NCBI GenBank assembly: GCA_003564925.1 | Contig: PXDW01000077.1 | Location: forward strand, 1-12,392 | Length of the DNA stretch: 12,392 nt | DNA from: Candidatus Woesearchaeota archaeon | GTDB lineage: Archaea > Nanobdellota > Nanobdellia > Woesearchaeales > PXDW01 | Direction of reading: 5' to 3' | Made by a program: the position numbers and the translations under genes | The notes under the pieces: generated by a model | Seen by the model: the letters and a program-made list of their open reading frames with translations, nothing else | What the model was told of the DNA's origin: nothing | The model's database searches: none | Shown here: positions 1 through 7,432 of the stretch, piece after piece | How positions within the stretch are numbered: position 1 is the first letter of the stretch | Layout of the letters: each line of letters begins with the position of its first letter

Positions 1-1
1 C

Positions 2-334
2 AGGAAAGAAGCAGAAAAATTATTTAGTATGGCTGATGTTTTTGTAATGCCTTCAGTATCAGAGCCTTTTGGCATAGTCCCTTTGGAGGCAATGCATAAG
101 GGGACTCCTGCGATAATATCAAAACAAAGCGGGGTTTCAGAGGTTCTGAACCATTGTATGAAGGTCGATTTCTGGGATATAGATGAGTTAGCCAATAAAA
201 TAATCAGTGTTATAAAATATTCTCCTTTGCGCAAATCTTTAGGTGAAAATGGTTTTAATGAAGCTCAGTTATTTGGTTGGGAAAAGCCGGCTCAGAAATG
301 TATTGATGTATATAACGAGGTATTTAAATGGTAA
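2..334 (+). CDS. Glycosyltransferase family 4, C-terminal part (partial at window start)
   Basis: The reading frame is open from base 2, so the gene begins outside the window and only about 110 C-terminal residues are visible. They contain the nucleotide-sugar binding half of a GT-B enzyme: the E-x7-E motif EPFGIVPLE followed by EAMHKGTPAIISKQSGVSEV, a usual GT4 C-terminal pattern. The remainder (VDFWDIDELANKII, then a helical tail) resembles the archaeal glycogen synthase-like GT4 proteins found beside GH57 enzymes. It ends with TAA at 332-334, overlapping the GH57 start ATG at 328 by 7 bases, so the two are probably translationally coupled. An alpha-glucan (glycogen/starch) synthase using a nucleotide-glucose donor is the likely role, inferred mainly from the neighbour. 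A different sugar specificity cannot be excluded without the N-terminal half. Confidence 0.85.
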   Translation, partial: RKEAEKLFSMADVFVMPSVSEPFGIVPLEAMHKGTPAIISKQSGVSEVLNHCMKVDFWDIDELANKIISVIKYSPLRKSLGENGFNEAQLFGWEKPAQKCIDVYNEVFKW

Positions 335-1551
335 GTGTCTGTTTCTATTTTCAGGTTCATCAGCCGTATAGGATAAGAAAATATAGTGTTTTTGATATAG
401 GGAAAGATGATTATTTTGATAATAGAAAGAATAAGGATATCATGGAGAAAGTGGCCAGAAAATGTTATCTTCCTGCAAACAAAGTTATGCTGGACCTTAT
501 AAAAGAACATAAAGGAAGGTTCAATATAAGCTATTCCATAAGCGGAACAGCTTTAGAGCAATTTGAGGAGTACTGTCCGGAAGTTCTAGATAGTTTTAAA
601 AAATTAGTAAAAACAGGCTCAGTTGAAATCCTCGGAGAGACTTATTATCATAGCCTCTCTTACCTTTATTCAAAAAAAGAATTTGATGAGCAGGTTAGGA
701 TGCATTCAGATAAGGTAAAAAAAATATTTGGTGTAGCTCCAAAAGTTTTTAGAAATACTGAATTGATTTGCAGCAACGAAATGGCAAAATATATGGAAAA
801 TAAAGGGTACTTGGGAATGCTTGCAGAAGGCGCAGATTATATAATGGGGTGGAAGTCTCCTAATTTTTTATACAGGTCTGTAGGTTCAAAGAAGCTTAAA
901 CTGCTTCTTAAAAATTACAGATTAAGCGATGATATAGCATTTAGGTTCTCAAATAAAGAGTGGACAGGATATCCGCTAACAGCCGATAAATTTTCTGGAT
1001 GGGTAGATGCTGCTAACGGAAATGGGGAGATAGTCAACCTTTTTATGGATTATGAAACTTTTGGAGAGCACCAATGGGAAGACAAGGGAATTTTTGATTT
1101 TTTGCGCCATCTTCCTGAGAAGATATTAAAAAATAAAGACAATAATTTTATAACTCCTTCAGAGGCTATCGAAAAGTACCCATCGAGAGGAGAGATTGAT
1201 ATGCACAACATAGTTTCCTGGGCTGATATTGAAAGAGACTTAAGTGCATGGCTTGGAAACAAAATGCAGCAAAGCGCTATAAGTGAAGCATATATGCTGG
1301 GGCCAAGAGTAAAAAAAACAAGAGATGCAAATCTTATAGAAAGATGGAGAAAACTGTTAACCAGTGATCATTTTTATTATATGTGCACAAAATGGTTTTC
1401 CGATGGTGATGTACACAAATATTTTAGCCCGTATGAGAGTCCATATGATGCTTATATCTCATATATGAACATATTGAATGATTTTATAATAAGGCTAAAT
1501 GAAAAAGATAAAGAATATAAAAAAAATAGAATAGGAAATATTATATCATGA
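328..1551 (+). CDS. GH57 family alpha-amylase-type glycoside hydrolase
   Basis: This is a complete 407-residue protein with the GH57 conserved regions in order. HQP is at residues 11-13 (FQVHQPYR), then VEILGETYYHS near 98-108. NTELI carries the probable nucleophile Glu145. MDYETFGEHQW carries the probable acid/base Asp241. GH57 enzymes cleave or rearrange alpha-1,4/1,6-glucans with retention of configuration in a (beta/alpha)7 barrel. The sequence most resembles the methanogen alpha-amylase type rather than the long branching-enzyme or 4-alpha-glucanotransferase types, and it is shorter than those. There is no signal peptide or membrane span, so it should act in the cytoplasm on stored glucan. 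The start overlaps the upstream GT4 by 7 bases, indicating one operon for glucan synthesis and turnover. Whether it is an amylase, a branching enzyme or a transferase cannot be told from motifs alone. Confidence 0.93.
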   Translation: MVSVCFYFQVHQPYRIRKYSVFDIGKDDYFDNRKNKDIMEKVARKCYLPANKVMLDLIKEHKGRFNISYSISGTALEQFEEYCPEVLDSFKKLVKTGSVEILGETYYHSLSYLYSKKEFDEQVRMHSDKVKKIFGVAPKVFRNTELICSNEMAKYMENKGYLGMLAEGADYIMGWKSPNFLYRSVGSKKLKLLLKNYRLSDDIAFRFSNKEWTGYPLTADKFSGWVDAANGNGEIVNLFMDYETFGEHQWEDKGIFDFLRHLPEKILKNKDNNFITPSEAIEKYPSRGEIDMHNIVSWADIERDLSAWLGNKMQQSAISEAYMLGPRVKKTRDANLIERWRKLLTSDHFYYMCTKWFSDGDVHKYFSPYESPYDAYISYMNILNDFIIRLNEKDKEYKKNRIGNIIS

Positions 1552-1656
1552 AAATTTTATAAGTTTTGCAGATTTCATGGTATTTTATAGAAAGATTCAA
1601 AAATAATGGTAAAATTTAAAAATAACTAAGATATTCAGAATCTAAAGGGGTGAAAA

Positions 1657-2046
1657 ATGAAAGGCATTTTTGATAATGTTCCAGAGGAAAATTATTTCTA
1701 TTTGGCCAATGGCTTGATTGTAAAAAACCTTGGCGAACTGCTTTCAGCGCTTGATATGATTGATAATGAAACATTTGAAAAGCATGTAAATAAGGAAAAA
1801 AATGATTTCGCGGATTGGGTAAGGGACATTTATAAGGCTCAAAAGTTTTCTGAGTCTTTGAGAAAATCAAATAAGATAGAATCTATGATCAAGGTCATTA
1901 GGAAATATTTTAATGATATTGAAAAAGATGATATATCATTTGATCTTTTTGGCATAAAATTAAACAAGTTATTGGTTGGCTTTATACTAGGGTCATTATT
2001 TGGAATATCTTTGGGTATGCTTTTATTTACACATTTTTTAAATTGA
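1657..2046 (+). CDS. DUF5752-like small protein with C-terminal membrane anchor
   Basis: The 129-residue protein has a soluble N-terminal part: YFYLANGLIVKNLGELLSALDMI, then the charged segment HVNKEKNDFADWVRDIY at about residues 43-59. One hydrophobic span follows at about 104-127. The pattern of a leader word such as 'FYL.nG', a helix, then 'H.n...NDFa.WVrD' is what I recall for DUF5752, a family of unknown function often near GH57 and GT4 genes; this assignment is from memory. The start at 1657 is supported by an SD-like GGGGTGA at 1647-1653. The gene lies 105 bases after the GH57 gene in the same direction. The soluble part resembles a small helical interaction domain. The tail would anchor it with most of the protein in the cytoplasm, which could tether glucan enzymes to the membrane; that is speculation. 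Confidence 0.72.
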   Translation: MKGIFDNVPEENYFYLANGLIVKNLGELLSALDMIDNETFEKHVNKEKNDFADWVRDIYKAQKFSESLRKSNKIESMIKVIRKYFNDIEKDDISFDLFGIKLNKLLVGFILGSLFGISLGMLLFTHFLN

Positions 2047-2120
2047 TTATTCTAAAATAATACTCCTTTATATTTTTTCATTACAATTATTTAATTTTAT
2101 TTAATATAATATTCAAAAGA

Positions 2121-2188
2121 AAATTATATATATCAGAATAATATAGGTTAGAATAAATTATATAAATCAGAATATTTGGTTAATAATA
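2121..2188 (+). repeat. 34-bp head-to-tail tandem duplication in the galT promoter
   Basis: Copy 1 is 2121-2154 and copy 2 is 2155-2188, adjacent to each other. The first 20 bases of the copies match at 19 of 20 positions (difference at 2131/2165), and both continue through a diverged stretch that shares GGTTA. Each copy carries a TATA-like ATTATATA element followed by ATCAGAATA. Copy 2 lies at the right distance to be the galT TATA box. The composition is nearly all A/T, but the long matching core is better explained by duplication than by base bias. Confidence 0.75.
2158..2165 (+). promoter_or_regulatory. Predicted TATA box of galT
   Basis: TTATATAA lies about 39-46 bases before the galT ATG at 2204. 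With the usual archaeal spacing, transcription would start near 2186, leaving a short leader that just contains the GAGG ribosome binding site (2193-2196). It sits inside the second copy of the tandem duplication. Confidence 0.5.
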
Positions 2189-2203
2189 TATAGAGGTTTG
2201 ATA

Positions 2204-3157
2204 ATGTATCAATTAAGAAAGGATTATATTCTTGATAAGTGGGTAATAGTGTCATCTGTTAGGGGAAAAAGGCCTGTCCAGTTCCAGAAAGAGGAAAGTT
2301 CATTAAAGGCCAAGGATTGTGTTTTTTGTCCTGGGAACGAAGACAAGACACCTTCTGAAAATTTTAGGTTTGAGGAAAAAGGAAAGTGGACTATAAGATG
2401 CTTTCCAAATAAGTTTCCTGCAGTTGGAGGATCAACTTTTCCAAAAAATAAAGAAAAGTTTTTTCAGGCAGAACCTGCATTTGGGTATCACGAAGTCATT
2501 GTTGATACTAGAGAACATGATATGCAGCTTCATGAAAAAAATATAACCCATTTATACAACCTTATCAATGTTTGGATCAACAGGATTCTTTATTATAGAA
2601 AAAAATCCAGAATAACTTATGTCCAGGTTTTTAAGAATCATCTTAAGGAGGCTGGAACCAGTATTTTCCACAGTCATTGCCAATTGGTAGCTTCAAGCCA
2701 TATTGAAAAGCTAGTGTATGAAAAAGCTATAGCAATAAATAAATATAAAAGGAAGTATAAAAAATGCCCATATTGCGATATAATAAAATTGGAGAAAAAA
2801 AAGAAATCAAGAATTGCTTTTGAAAATAAGAGCTTTACAGCAATATGCCCCTTTGCCTCTTTTTATGGCCACCATGTTGAGATATACAGTAATAGGTGCA
2901 TTAAATATATTTGGGAATTAAATGAATCAGAGAAAAAAGATCTCGCACATATCTTAAAAAAAGTAATAAGTAAATTGGGCAAGAACAATGTCCCTTATAA
3001 TCTTGTAATAGCTAATGGGATAAAATTAAAGCCCTTCCATTTTCATATAAATGTAGCACCAAGAGAGTTTAAAGAAGGGGGATTTGAAATAGGAACAGGA
3101 GTTTTGATTAATTCTGTTACTCCTGAAAACTCAGCTGCTTGGTATAAGAGCAAATAG
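2204..3157 (+). CDS. galT: Galactose-1-phosphate uridylyltransferase-like protein (HIT superfamily)
   Basis: The 317-residue protein fits the GalT family, which transfers UMP between UDP-glucose and galactose-1-phosphate through a uridylyl-histidine intermediate. Numbered from the ATG at 2204, Cys39-x2-Cys42 (CVFCPG) and TREHDMQLHE are probable metal-site elements. A second pair, Cys188-x2-Cys191 (CPYC), is also present. The active-site motif is His156-Ser-His158-Cys-Gln160, with His158 the expected nucleophile; the classical form is HPHxQ, so Pro is replaced by Ser. PFHFHINVAPRE near the C terminus matches the second HIT-like half. The ATG at 2204 is preferred over an in-frame TTG at 2198 because GAGG at 2193-2196 leaves 7 bases to the ATG but only one to the TTG. 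It may act on other hexose-1-phosphates or nucleotides. Confidence 0.87.
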   Translation: MYQLRKDYILDKWVIVSSVRGKRPVQFQKEESSLKAKDCVFCPGNEDKTPSENFRFEEKGKWTIRCFPNKFPAVGGSTFPKNKEKFFQAEPAFGYHEVIVDTREHDMQLHEKNITHLYNLINVWINRILYYRKKSRITYVQVFKNHLKEAGTSIFHSHCQLVASSHIEKLVYEKAIAINKYKRKYKKCPYCDIIKLEKKKKSRIAFENKSFTAICPFASFYGHHVEIYSNRCIKYIWELNESEKKDLAHILKKVISKLGKNNVPYNLVIANGIKLKPFHFHINVAPREFKEGGFEIGTGVLINSVTPENSAAWYKSK

Positions 3158-3176
3158 ATCATTATAGAAAATAATA

Positions 3177-3203
3177 GGTTATCATAATAGAATTATCCGA
3201 ACC
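3177..3203. other. Imperfect hairpin between convergent genes
   Basis: GGTT (3177-3180) can pair with AACC (3200-3203), and ATAAT (3184-3188) with ATTAT (3192-3196), around a three-base loop and a 3x3 internal mismatch. It lies in the 85-base gap between the ends of galT and the convergent TspO-like gene and could aid termination of either. The stem is weak and no strong T-run follows directly, so this is only a candidate. Confidence 0.25.
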
Positions 3204-3242
3204 ACAATAAACTTAATAATTTTAACTGGCTAATCTTTTCTA

Positions 3243-4019
3243 CTAGCTATTTTTCTTTCTGTAAAACAAAAATGCAATAGATGCAAGGAAGAGAGCAATG
3301 CAGCTTATTACTGTAATTATTATGCCGCTGAACTGTCCGTCAAATCCTGAGGGAGAGGCATGCTTAATCCATATCCCTGCATAGGCCCACACAAAAACTA
3401 ATCCATATGCTATATTTCTGTCTTTAATCATTCTTAGGATTCCAATAGCCGTTCCAATTAATATTACTAAAACAGTCCAGATCTGACTTGATATTCCAAA
3501 TCCGTCCCAATCGATGCTGACCAAAAATGTTGTAACATTGGCAATAGTTGCTACAGTTATCCATCCAAAATAAACGCTGAAGGGAAGGCTAATAAAAAAA
3601 TACTCTTTGGAAGAGAGCTTTTCCCTTCTTATAAAGTCTGCTATCTTAATTAAGGAATATAATATAACTATCATAAAAATTAATGAAGCCCATATAAGTT
3701 TGTAATGCCATGAGAAGATCCATAATACATTAGCTATAGAGCTGATTATAAAATAAATGCCTATTCTGTAAAGCAGCTTGCTTTTTGCCTTTCTTTTCTG
3801 GAAAAGCCCGAATTGGTAAAGAATATACAATCCCAGAAGAATATATATAAGCCCCCAGATTGAAAAAGTAATTCCTGCCGGAGCAAAAAGATTTGGATAT
3901 GAGTCAGAAACTTGTCCAGTAGCTATTCTGTTTATCGGAAGGGCATTAGCAAGAAAATTTACAATTATTACAGCTAAATAAGCAATTGCTGCAGAAATCT
4001 TAATAAAAATTGGCTTCAT
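3243..4019 (-). CDS. TspO/MBR-related tryptophan-rich membrane protein
   Basis: The 258-residue integral membrane protein has about eight hydrophobic spans, at roughly residues 7-27, 50-70, 85-104, 108-128, 142-166, 178-197, 203-218 and 230-253. NLFAPAGITFSIWGLIYILLG (about 43-63) matches the TspO/MBR signature of a Pro-rich turn followed by F.iWg.iY, and SLPFSVYFGWITVATIANVT (about 143-162) is typical of the longer TspO-like proteins annotated as tryptophan-rich sensory protein. Classical TspO has five spans and about 160 residues, so this is the extended type; its ligand and function are not known from sequence. It is monocistronic: its neighbours are a convergent galT and the end of a separate minus-strand operon 87 bases upstream. 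Its own TATA box at 4042-4050 places transcription start almost at the ATG, so the mRNA is probably leaderless. Confidence 0.8.
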   Translation of the reverse strand: MKPIFIKISAAIAYLAVIIVNFLANALPINRIATGQVSDSYPNLFAPAGITFSIWGLIYILLGLYILYQFGLFQKRKAKSKLLYRIGIYFIISSIANVLWIFSWHYKLIWASLIFMIVILYSLIKIADFIRREKLSSKEYFFISLPFSVYFGWITVATIANVTTFLVSIDWDGFGISSQIWTVLVILIGTAIGILRMIKDRNIAYGLVFVWAYAGIWIKHASPSGFDGQFSGIIITVISCIALFLASIAFLFYRKKNS

Positions 4020-4041
4020 TTTGATTTAATTGCTTTGCTGA

Positions 4042-4050
4042 TTTATATAT
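4042..4050 (-). promoter_or_regulatory. Predicted TATA box of the TspO-like gene (leaderless type)
   Basis: Read on the minus strand, ATATATAAA is preceded by an A-rich BRE-like stretch. It is centred about 27 bases before the ATG at 4019, so the expected transcript start coincides with the start codon. There is no SD motif, which agrees with a leaderless mRNA. Confidence 0.5.
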
Positions 4051-4106
4051 TTTTTTATTATTTATGGCTGTGTTTCTCATTTATATGATAATGAATTTTT
4101 TAATGT

Positions 4107-5099
4107 TTATTTTTTTATTTTTAATCTTTTTATGTTTGATTTATGTTTGATGATTCCATATATTATCCCTAATGATCTTGCTGACATTTGTAAAAGATGG
4201 ATGAAAGGGAATGCAAATGCTCTTAGATCTTTTTTTGTTATTAAATATTTTAAGGTAGGAAAGCTGTAGTATAAAATCCAAGGCATAAGAAGAGCAATAA
4301 AAAATACGAGTAAAAAGATATTATCTAAAAAAGATAAAATCAAAAATACAGGAAGGCTTAATATCCAAAAAGCTGCAAACAAAAAATCAAATAATCTGTT
4401 ATGCTCTATAGATAGCTTTGCCCACCCAATTCCATAATCAAACCACTTTTTTGCAAGTTCTTTTAATGATACTGGATGGTTGTGATAGACTTTTGATCTT
4501 GGATTGACTAAAAGACTATAACCTAATTTTCTTATCCTGTAGCTTAAATCCACATCTTCTCCTGAAGGATAATAATTTTCATCAAAAAAATTAACTTCCT
4601 TAAGAACGCTCATCTTGTATGCTGCTATCATTGTTGCTATCCTTTCAGATTTTTTGGTCTTTTTTTCAAAAACGGAGTTTCCAAATAATCTTATTTCTTG
4701 GCTTAAAGAGATTATACTATCAGGATTGCTGGACATAGGTATCCCTGAAACTCCGGCAGCATTTTTCCACCCAATATATTTGATAAGTTCAGATATTGTA
4801 TTCTTTTTTAATATTATATCAGAATCAACAAAAACAACAATATCTGTTGCTGTTTCTTTTAAGGCTCTGTTTCTTGCAGCCCCAGCCCCCTTCTTTTTTT
4901 CTTCCATAACCTCAACGCTTTTGAATGATTGAGCAATATCTTTTGTTCTGTCGGATGAGTTATTATCAACTACAATTATCCTCTTTTCTTTAGGCTCTGC
5001 AGATATTAGAGATCTTAAGCAGCTTTTTATTGTTCTCTCGCCATTATATACAGGAACTATGACTGTTATTTTATTTTTCATTTTTATTTTATTTTTCAT
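4107..5099 (-). CDS. Glycosyltransferase family 2 with C-terminal membrane segments
   Basis: The 330-residue GT-A enzyme begins with ITVIVPVYNGERTI, followed by VDNNSSD at residues 44-50 and the metal/nucleotide-sugar DxD at Asp92-Ser-Asp94 (FVDSDI). GED at 180-182 (YYPSGEDVDLSYRIRKLGY) supplies the usual catalytic acidic residue of GT2 enzymes. Two hydrophobic spans at about 237-257 and 259-280 suggest membrane anchoring with the catalytic part in the cytoplasm, fitting transfer of a sugar to a lipid-linked glycan. It is the last gene of the minus-strand operon. The ATG at 5099 overlaps the upstream stop by 11 bases; a second in-frame ATG at 5081 lies just past that stop and starts the conserved part directly. 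The two starts were made by an 18-base duplication, so either could be used. Sugar donor and acceptor are unknown. Confidence 0.88.
   Translation of the reverse strand: MKNKIKMKNKITVIVPVYNGERTIKSCLRSLISAEPKEKRIIVVDNNSSDRTKDIAQSFKSVEVMEEKKKGAGAARNRALKETATDIVVFVDSDIILKKNTISELIKYIGWKNAAGVSGIPMSSNPDSIISLSQEIRLFGNSVFEKKTKKSERIATMIAAYKMSVLKEVNFFDENYYPSGEDVDLSYRIRKLGYSLLVNPRSKVYHNHPVSLKELAKKWFDYGIGWAKLSIEHNRLFDFLFAAFWILSLPVFLILSFLDNIFLLVFFIALLMPWILYYSFPTLKYLITKKDLRAFAFPFIHLLQMSARSLGIIYGIIKHKSNIKRLKIKK
5064..5099 (-). repeat. 18-bp tandem duplication of a start region
   Basis: On the minus strand, 5099-5082 and 5081-5064 are adjacent 18-base copies of ATGAAAAATAAAATAAAA that match at 17 of 18 positions. 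The duplication yields the N terminus MKNKIKMKNK of the GT2 gene. The first copy also holds the last codons and the TAA (5089-5091) of the preceding GT4 gene. One event therefore affects both the end of one gene and the start of the next. Confidence 0.8.
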
Positions 5100-6210
5100 T
5101 TTTTATTATTCTGTAAGTTTTTTTCATTATTTTATCAAAATCGTATGCCTTAACACTTTTTATTGCATTATTTCTTAAAAAAGAATATTTTTGCTTATCA
5201 TTTATTATTGATATGATATTCCTTGCTATTTCATCAGCATTATTTTTGCATAGAACACCATTATAATTGTTCTTTATAATATCATTTACCCCCCTTACAT
5301 TGATACCTACAAAAGGCAATCCACAAGATAAAGCCTCTATAACAACCTGGGGAAAACCTTCATACTTAGATGACATTATAAATACATCAGACTTCCTAAG
5401 AATTTCAGGAAGCCTATTATTTGAGATGTTTCTTATAATCTTCATTTTTATTTTATTTTTTTTTGAATATTGTATAAGTTTTTTTCTCTCTTCTCCATCA
5501 CCCACCATAATAATAAAAGGATCAATTCCAATTGATTTCATAATCTTTACAGATTCAAGAATAAGAATCTGGTTTTTTCCTTTATCAAGCCTCCCAACAG
5601 AAACCAAAACAGGTTTTTTGCTTGCTCTTTTTTTCTTTTTTGAAGGCTTAAAAATTCCTCTGTCAACCCATAAAGGAACTACTTTTGTTTTTTTTTCAAA
5701 ATCTTTGTTTATTTTTACAATTTCTCTTTTAAGCCTAGGGGAACTAGCTATTATTGTATCAGAGTATTTTAAGGATACATACTCAAGAATCTTTGTAACT
5801 ATATATATAAAATAATTGTATTTTCTTTTGAAGGTAAATGACCAGTTCCAGTCATATTTTGATACGATTTTTTTATTTCCAAGAATTTTTTTTGCTATGA
5901 CTGCTGGAAAAGCCCCGGATATATGATGGATATAGTATATATTACTCTTCCTGAATATTTTTAAATTAAAAATAGGATAGAACAAATAAGCAAAATTCTT
6001 AAAGAATATGGGTGTATTTCTGCTTAGGCACACATGCGTTATATTCTTTCCAAGCTTAACCTTTTTTGTGTCCTTGCTTAAATAATAAACATGCCCTTCT
6101 TTTTTTGCCAGATAATTAAGCTCTTTGACTATTTTTGTATAAACGCCTATCCTAAAGCTTTCTTGGAATGAGCCGGCAAGGCTTTCTATGCATAAAATCT
6201 CTCTTTTCAT
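5089..6210 (-). CDS. Glycosyltransferase family 4 (group 1)
   Basis: This is a complete 373-residue GT-B enzyme. The C-terminal half shows VLVSVGRLDKGKN (about 201-213), the glycine loop MVGDGEER (235-242), and the E-x7-E pair Glu284/Glu292 in KYEGFPQVVIEALSCGLPF, which bind the nucleotide-sugar. The N-terminal half lacks the common GGxG loop; YIHHISGAFPAVIAKK (about 93-108) may serve as the acceptor-side region. It is very Lys/Ile-rich, like its neighbours. There is no signal peptide or clear membrane span, so it would act peripherally at the cytoplasmic membrane face. The start is 5 bases after the stop of the preceding GT4 gene, with a weak GTGA-type SD formed by that stop, which indicates coupling. 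It probably adds one hexose to a lipid-linked surface glycan; specificity cannot be read from sequence. Confidence 0.9.
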   Translation of the reverse strand: MKREILCIESLAGSFQESFRIGVYTKIVKELNYLAKKEGHVYYLSKDTKKVKLGKNITHVCLSRNTPIFFKNFAYLFYPIFNLKIFRKSNIYYIHHISGAFPAVIAKKILGNKKIVSKYDWNWSFTFKRKYNYFIYIVTKILEYVSLKYSDTIIASSPRLKREIVKINKDFEKKTKVVPLWVDRGIFKPSKKKKRASKKPVLVSVGRLDKGKNQILILESVKIMKSIGIDPFIIMVGDGEERKKLIQYSKKNKIKMKIIRNISNNRLPEILRKSDVFIMSSKYEGFPQVVIEALSCGLPFVGINVRGVNDIIKNNYNGVLCKNNADEIARNIISIINDKQKYSFLRNNAIKSVKAYDFDKIMKKTYRIIKNEK

Positions 6211-6215
6211 TTAAT

Positions 6216-7427
6216 TCACTTTTTTAAGGCTATTTTTTCGTATATTTTTTTTGTTTTTATAGCCATGGTTTTGGAATCAAAATTATTTATTATTTTTTTA
6301 AAACCTTTTTCTGCCATTCTTACCCTCATTTTTTCGTTATTCAGAACACTTGATATATTTCTAGCAAGATCTTTGCTGCTTCCGGGTTTTATTATAATCC
6401 CATTAATTTTATTGTCTATTATCTCGTCAACAGCCCCTACATCTGTGGCTATACAGCAGCACTTCATAGACATTGCTTCAAGCAAGCTTATCGGAAAGTT
6501 TTCATAATATGATGGAAGAACGAATATTGAAGATATCTTATATAGGCTTGGAAGCTTATGATTTTCAACAAAGCCCAAATAATCATATTTTTCATCTTTA
6601 ATATTGTATTTTTTTAAAAGTTTCTTAAACCTCTTAACATCCCCTCTTCCTGCTATCACAAAATGCACTTTTTTGTTTTGCAGCCTTTTTATTGCTTTAA
6701 CAAAGACTTCAATTCCCTTCTGCGTAATTATTCTTCCTGCAAAAAGGATTATAGGATATTTTACTTTTTTCAGTTCAGGAAATTCAACATAGGGGTTTTT
6801 GATTTTTTCATAATTGAAAAGATTAGTTGAAATGCCGTTATGGGTTACATAAACATTACCTTTATATCCATACTTAATAAACTCACGAGCAAATTTGTTT
6901 GATACAGTTATAAGGTTTTTTGTCTTTCTAAGATAGATCTTTTCAAGCATATAGATTATAGGATAAGCAAGTATACTCCCTTTTTCAGAAGTTGCCATCT
7001 TAAAAAAATTTTTATTGCTTTTTAAAAATCCCCGAACTTGCCCTTTAATGGTTGTGTGTGCGGTAACCAAGGACGGAACACTTGTTTTAAATTTTATGAA
7101 TATGTCTGGCATTTGAACAAGGTTCGCAGAATGTACTATATCAAACTTGTATTTTTTATTTAGCTTTTCGAAATTTTTATAAACAGCTATTTGAAACTTG
7201 AAGTTATAAAAAAAGTCATCATTAGCTTCAGATATCTGATGAACTTTTATTCTTTTGCCAAAAACATCCTCTATTTTTTTTTCATCATAAAATTTTCCTC
7301 TTCTTGGAGTTATTACATGTATATCAATATCCGAATATTCGCTTAGCTCTTTAATTAAATTCAATGAATATACTCCAACACCTCCCCACGGAGGCAAAAA
7401 TTCGGGAGTGATGAAGGCCAGTCTCAA
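6216..7427 (-). CDS. Glycosyltransferase family 4 (group 1), TTG start
   Basis: This 403-residue GT-B enzyme has its N-terminal signature intact: FITPEFLPPWGGVGVY (6-20) with the GGVG loop. The C-terminal half carries ILFAGRIITQKGIE (227-240), FVIAGRG (256-262) and the E-x7-E pair Glu309/Glu317 in YYENFPISLLEAMS. These are the standard nucleotide-sugar elements of GT4. It starts with TTG at 7427-7425. There is no ATG that would keep the FITPEF strand, and a full GGAGGT lies at 7440-7435 with 7 bases spacing, so the start is well supported. That SD directly precedes and overlaps the stop codon region of the DUF1616 gene upstream, so the two are coupled. It is predicted to extend a lipid-linked or surface glycan at the cytoplasmic membrane face; donor and acceptor are unknown. 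Confidence 0.92.
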   Translation of the reverse strand: MRLAFITPEFLPPWGGVGVYSLNLIKELSEYSDIDIHVITPRRGKFYDEKKIEDVFGKRIKVHQISEANDDFFYNFKFQIAVYKNFEKLNKKYKFDIVHSANLVQMPDIFIKFKTSVPSLVTAHTTIKGQVRGFLKSNKNFFKMATSEKGSILAYPIIYMLEKIYLRKTKNLITVSNKFAREFIKYGYKGNVYVTHNGISTNLFNYEKIKNPYVEFPELKKVKYPIILFAGRIITQKGIEVFVKAIKRLQNKKVHFVIAGRGDVKRFKKLLKKYNIKDEKYDYLGFVENHKLPSLYKISSIFVLPSYYENFPISLLEAMSMKCCCIATDVGAVDEIIDNKINGIIIKPGSSKDLARNISSVLNNEKMRVRMAEKGFKKIINNFDSKTMAIKTKKIYEKIALKK

Positions 7428-7432
7428 ATTAT

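Noticed and set aside
1552..1656. Possible separate promoter (A/T stretch near 1612-1625) for the DUF5752-like gene
   Set aside because: AATTTAAAAATA is only a loose TATA match and has no clear BRE; read-through from the GH57 gene explains expression equally well.
2198..2203. TTG at 2198 as start of galT
   Set aside because: The GAGG ribosome site at 2193-2196 is only one base away from it but correctly spaced for the ATG at 2204.
4615..4932. 105-codon plus-strand open frame
   Set aside because: Antisense to the catalytic part of the GT2 gene, with no start signal or recognisable domain.
5267..5815. 182-codon plus-strand open frame opposite a glycosyltransferase
   Set aside because: It is antisense to a clear GT4 gene with intact motifs, and its Phe/Ile/Ser-rich product mirrors the Lys/Asn-rich sense codons. 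No ribosome site or known motif supports it.
7408..7414. GTGATGA resembling the C box of an archaeal C/D guide RNA
   Set aside because: It lies within the coding start of a GT4 gene on the other strand, and I found no properly spaced D box with flanking stem.
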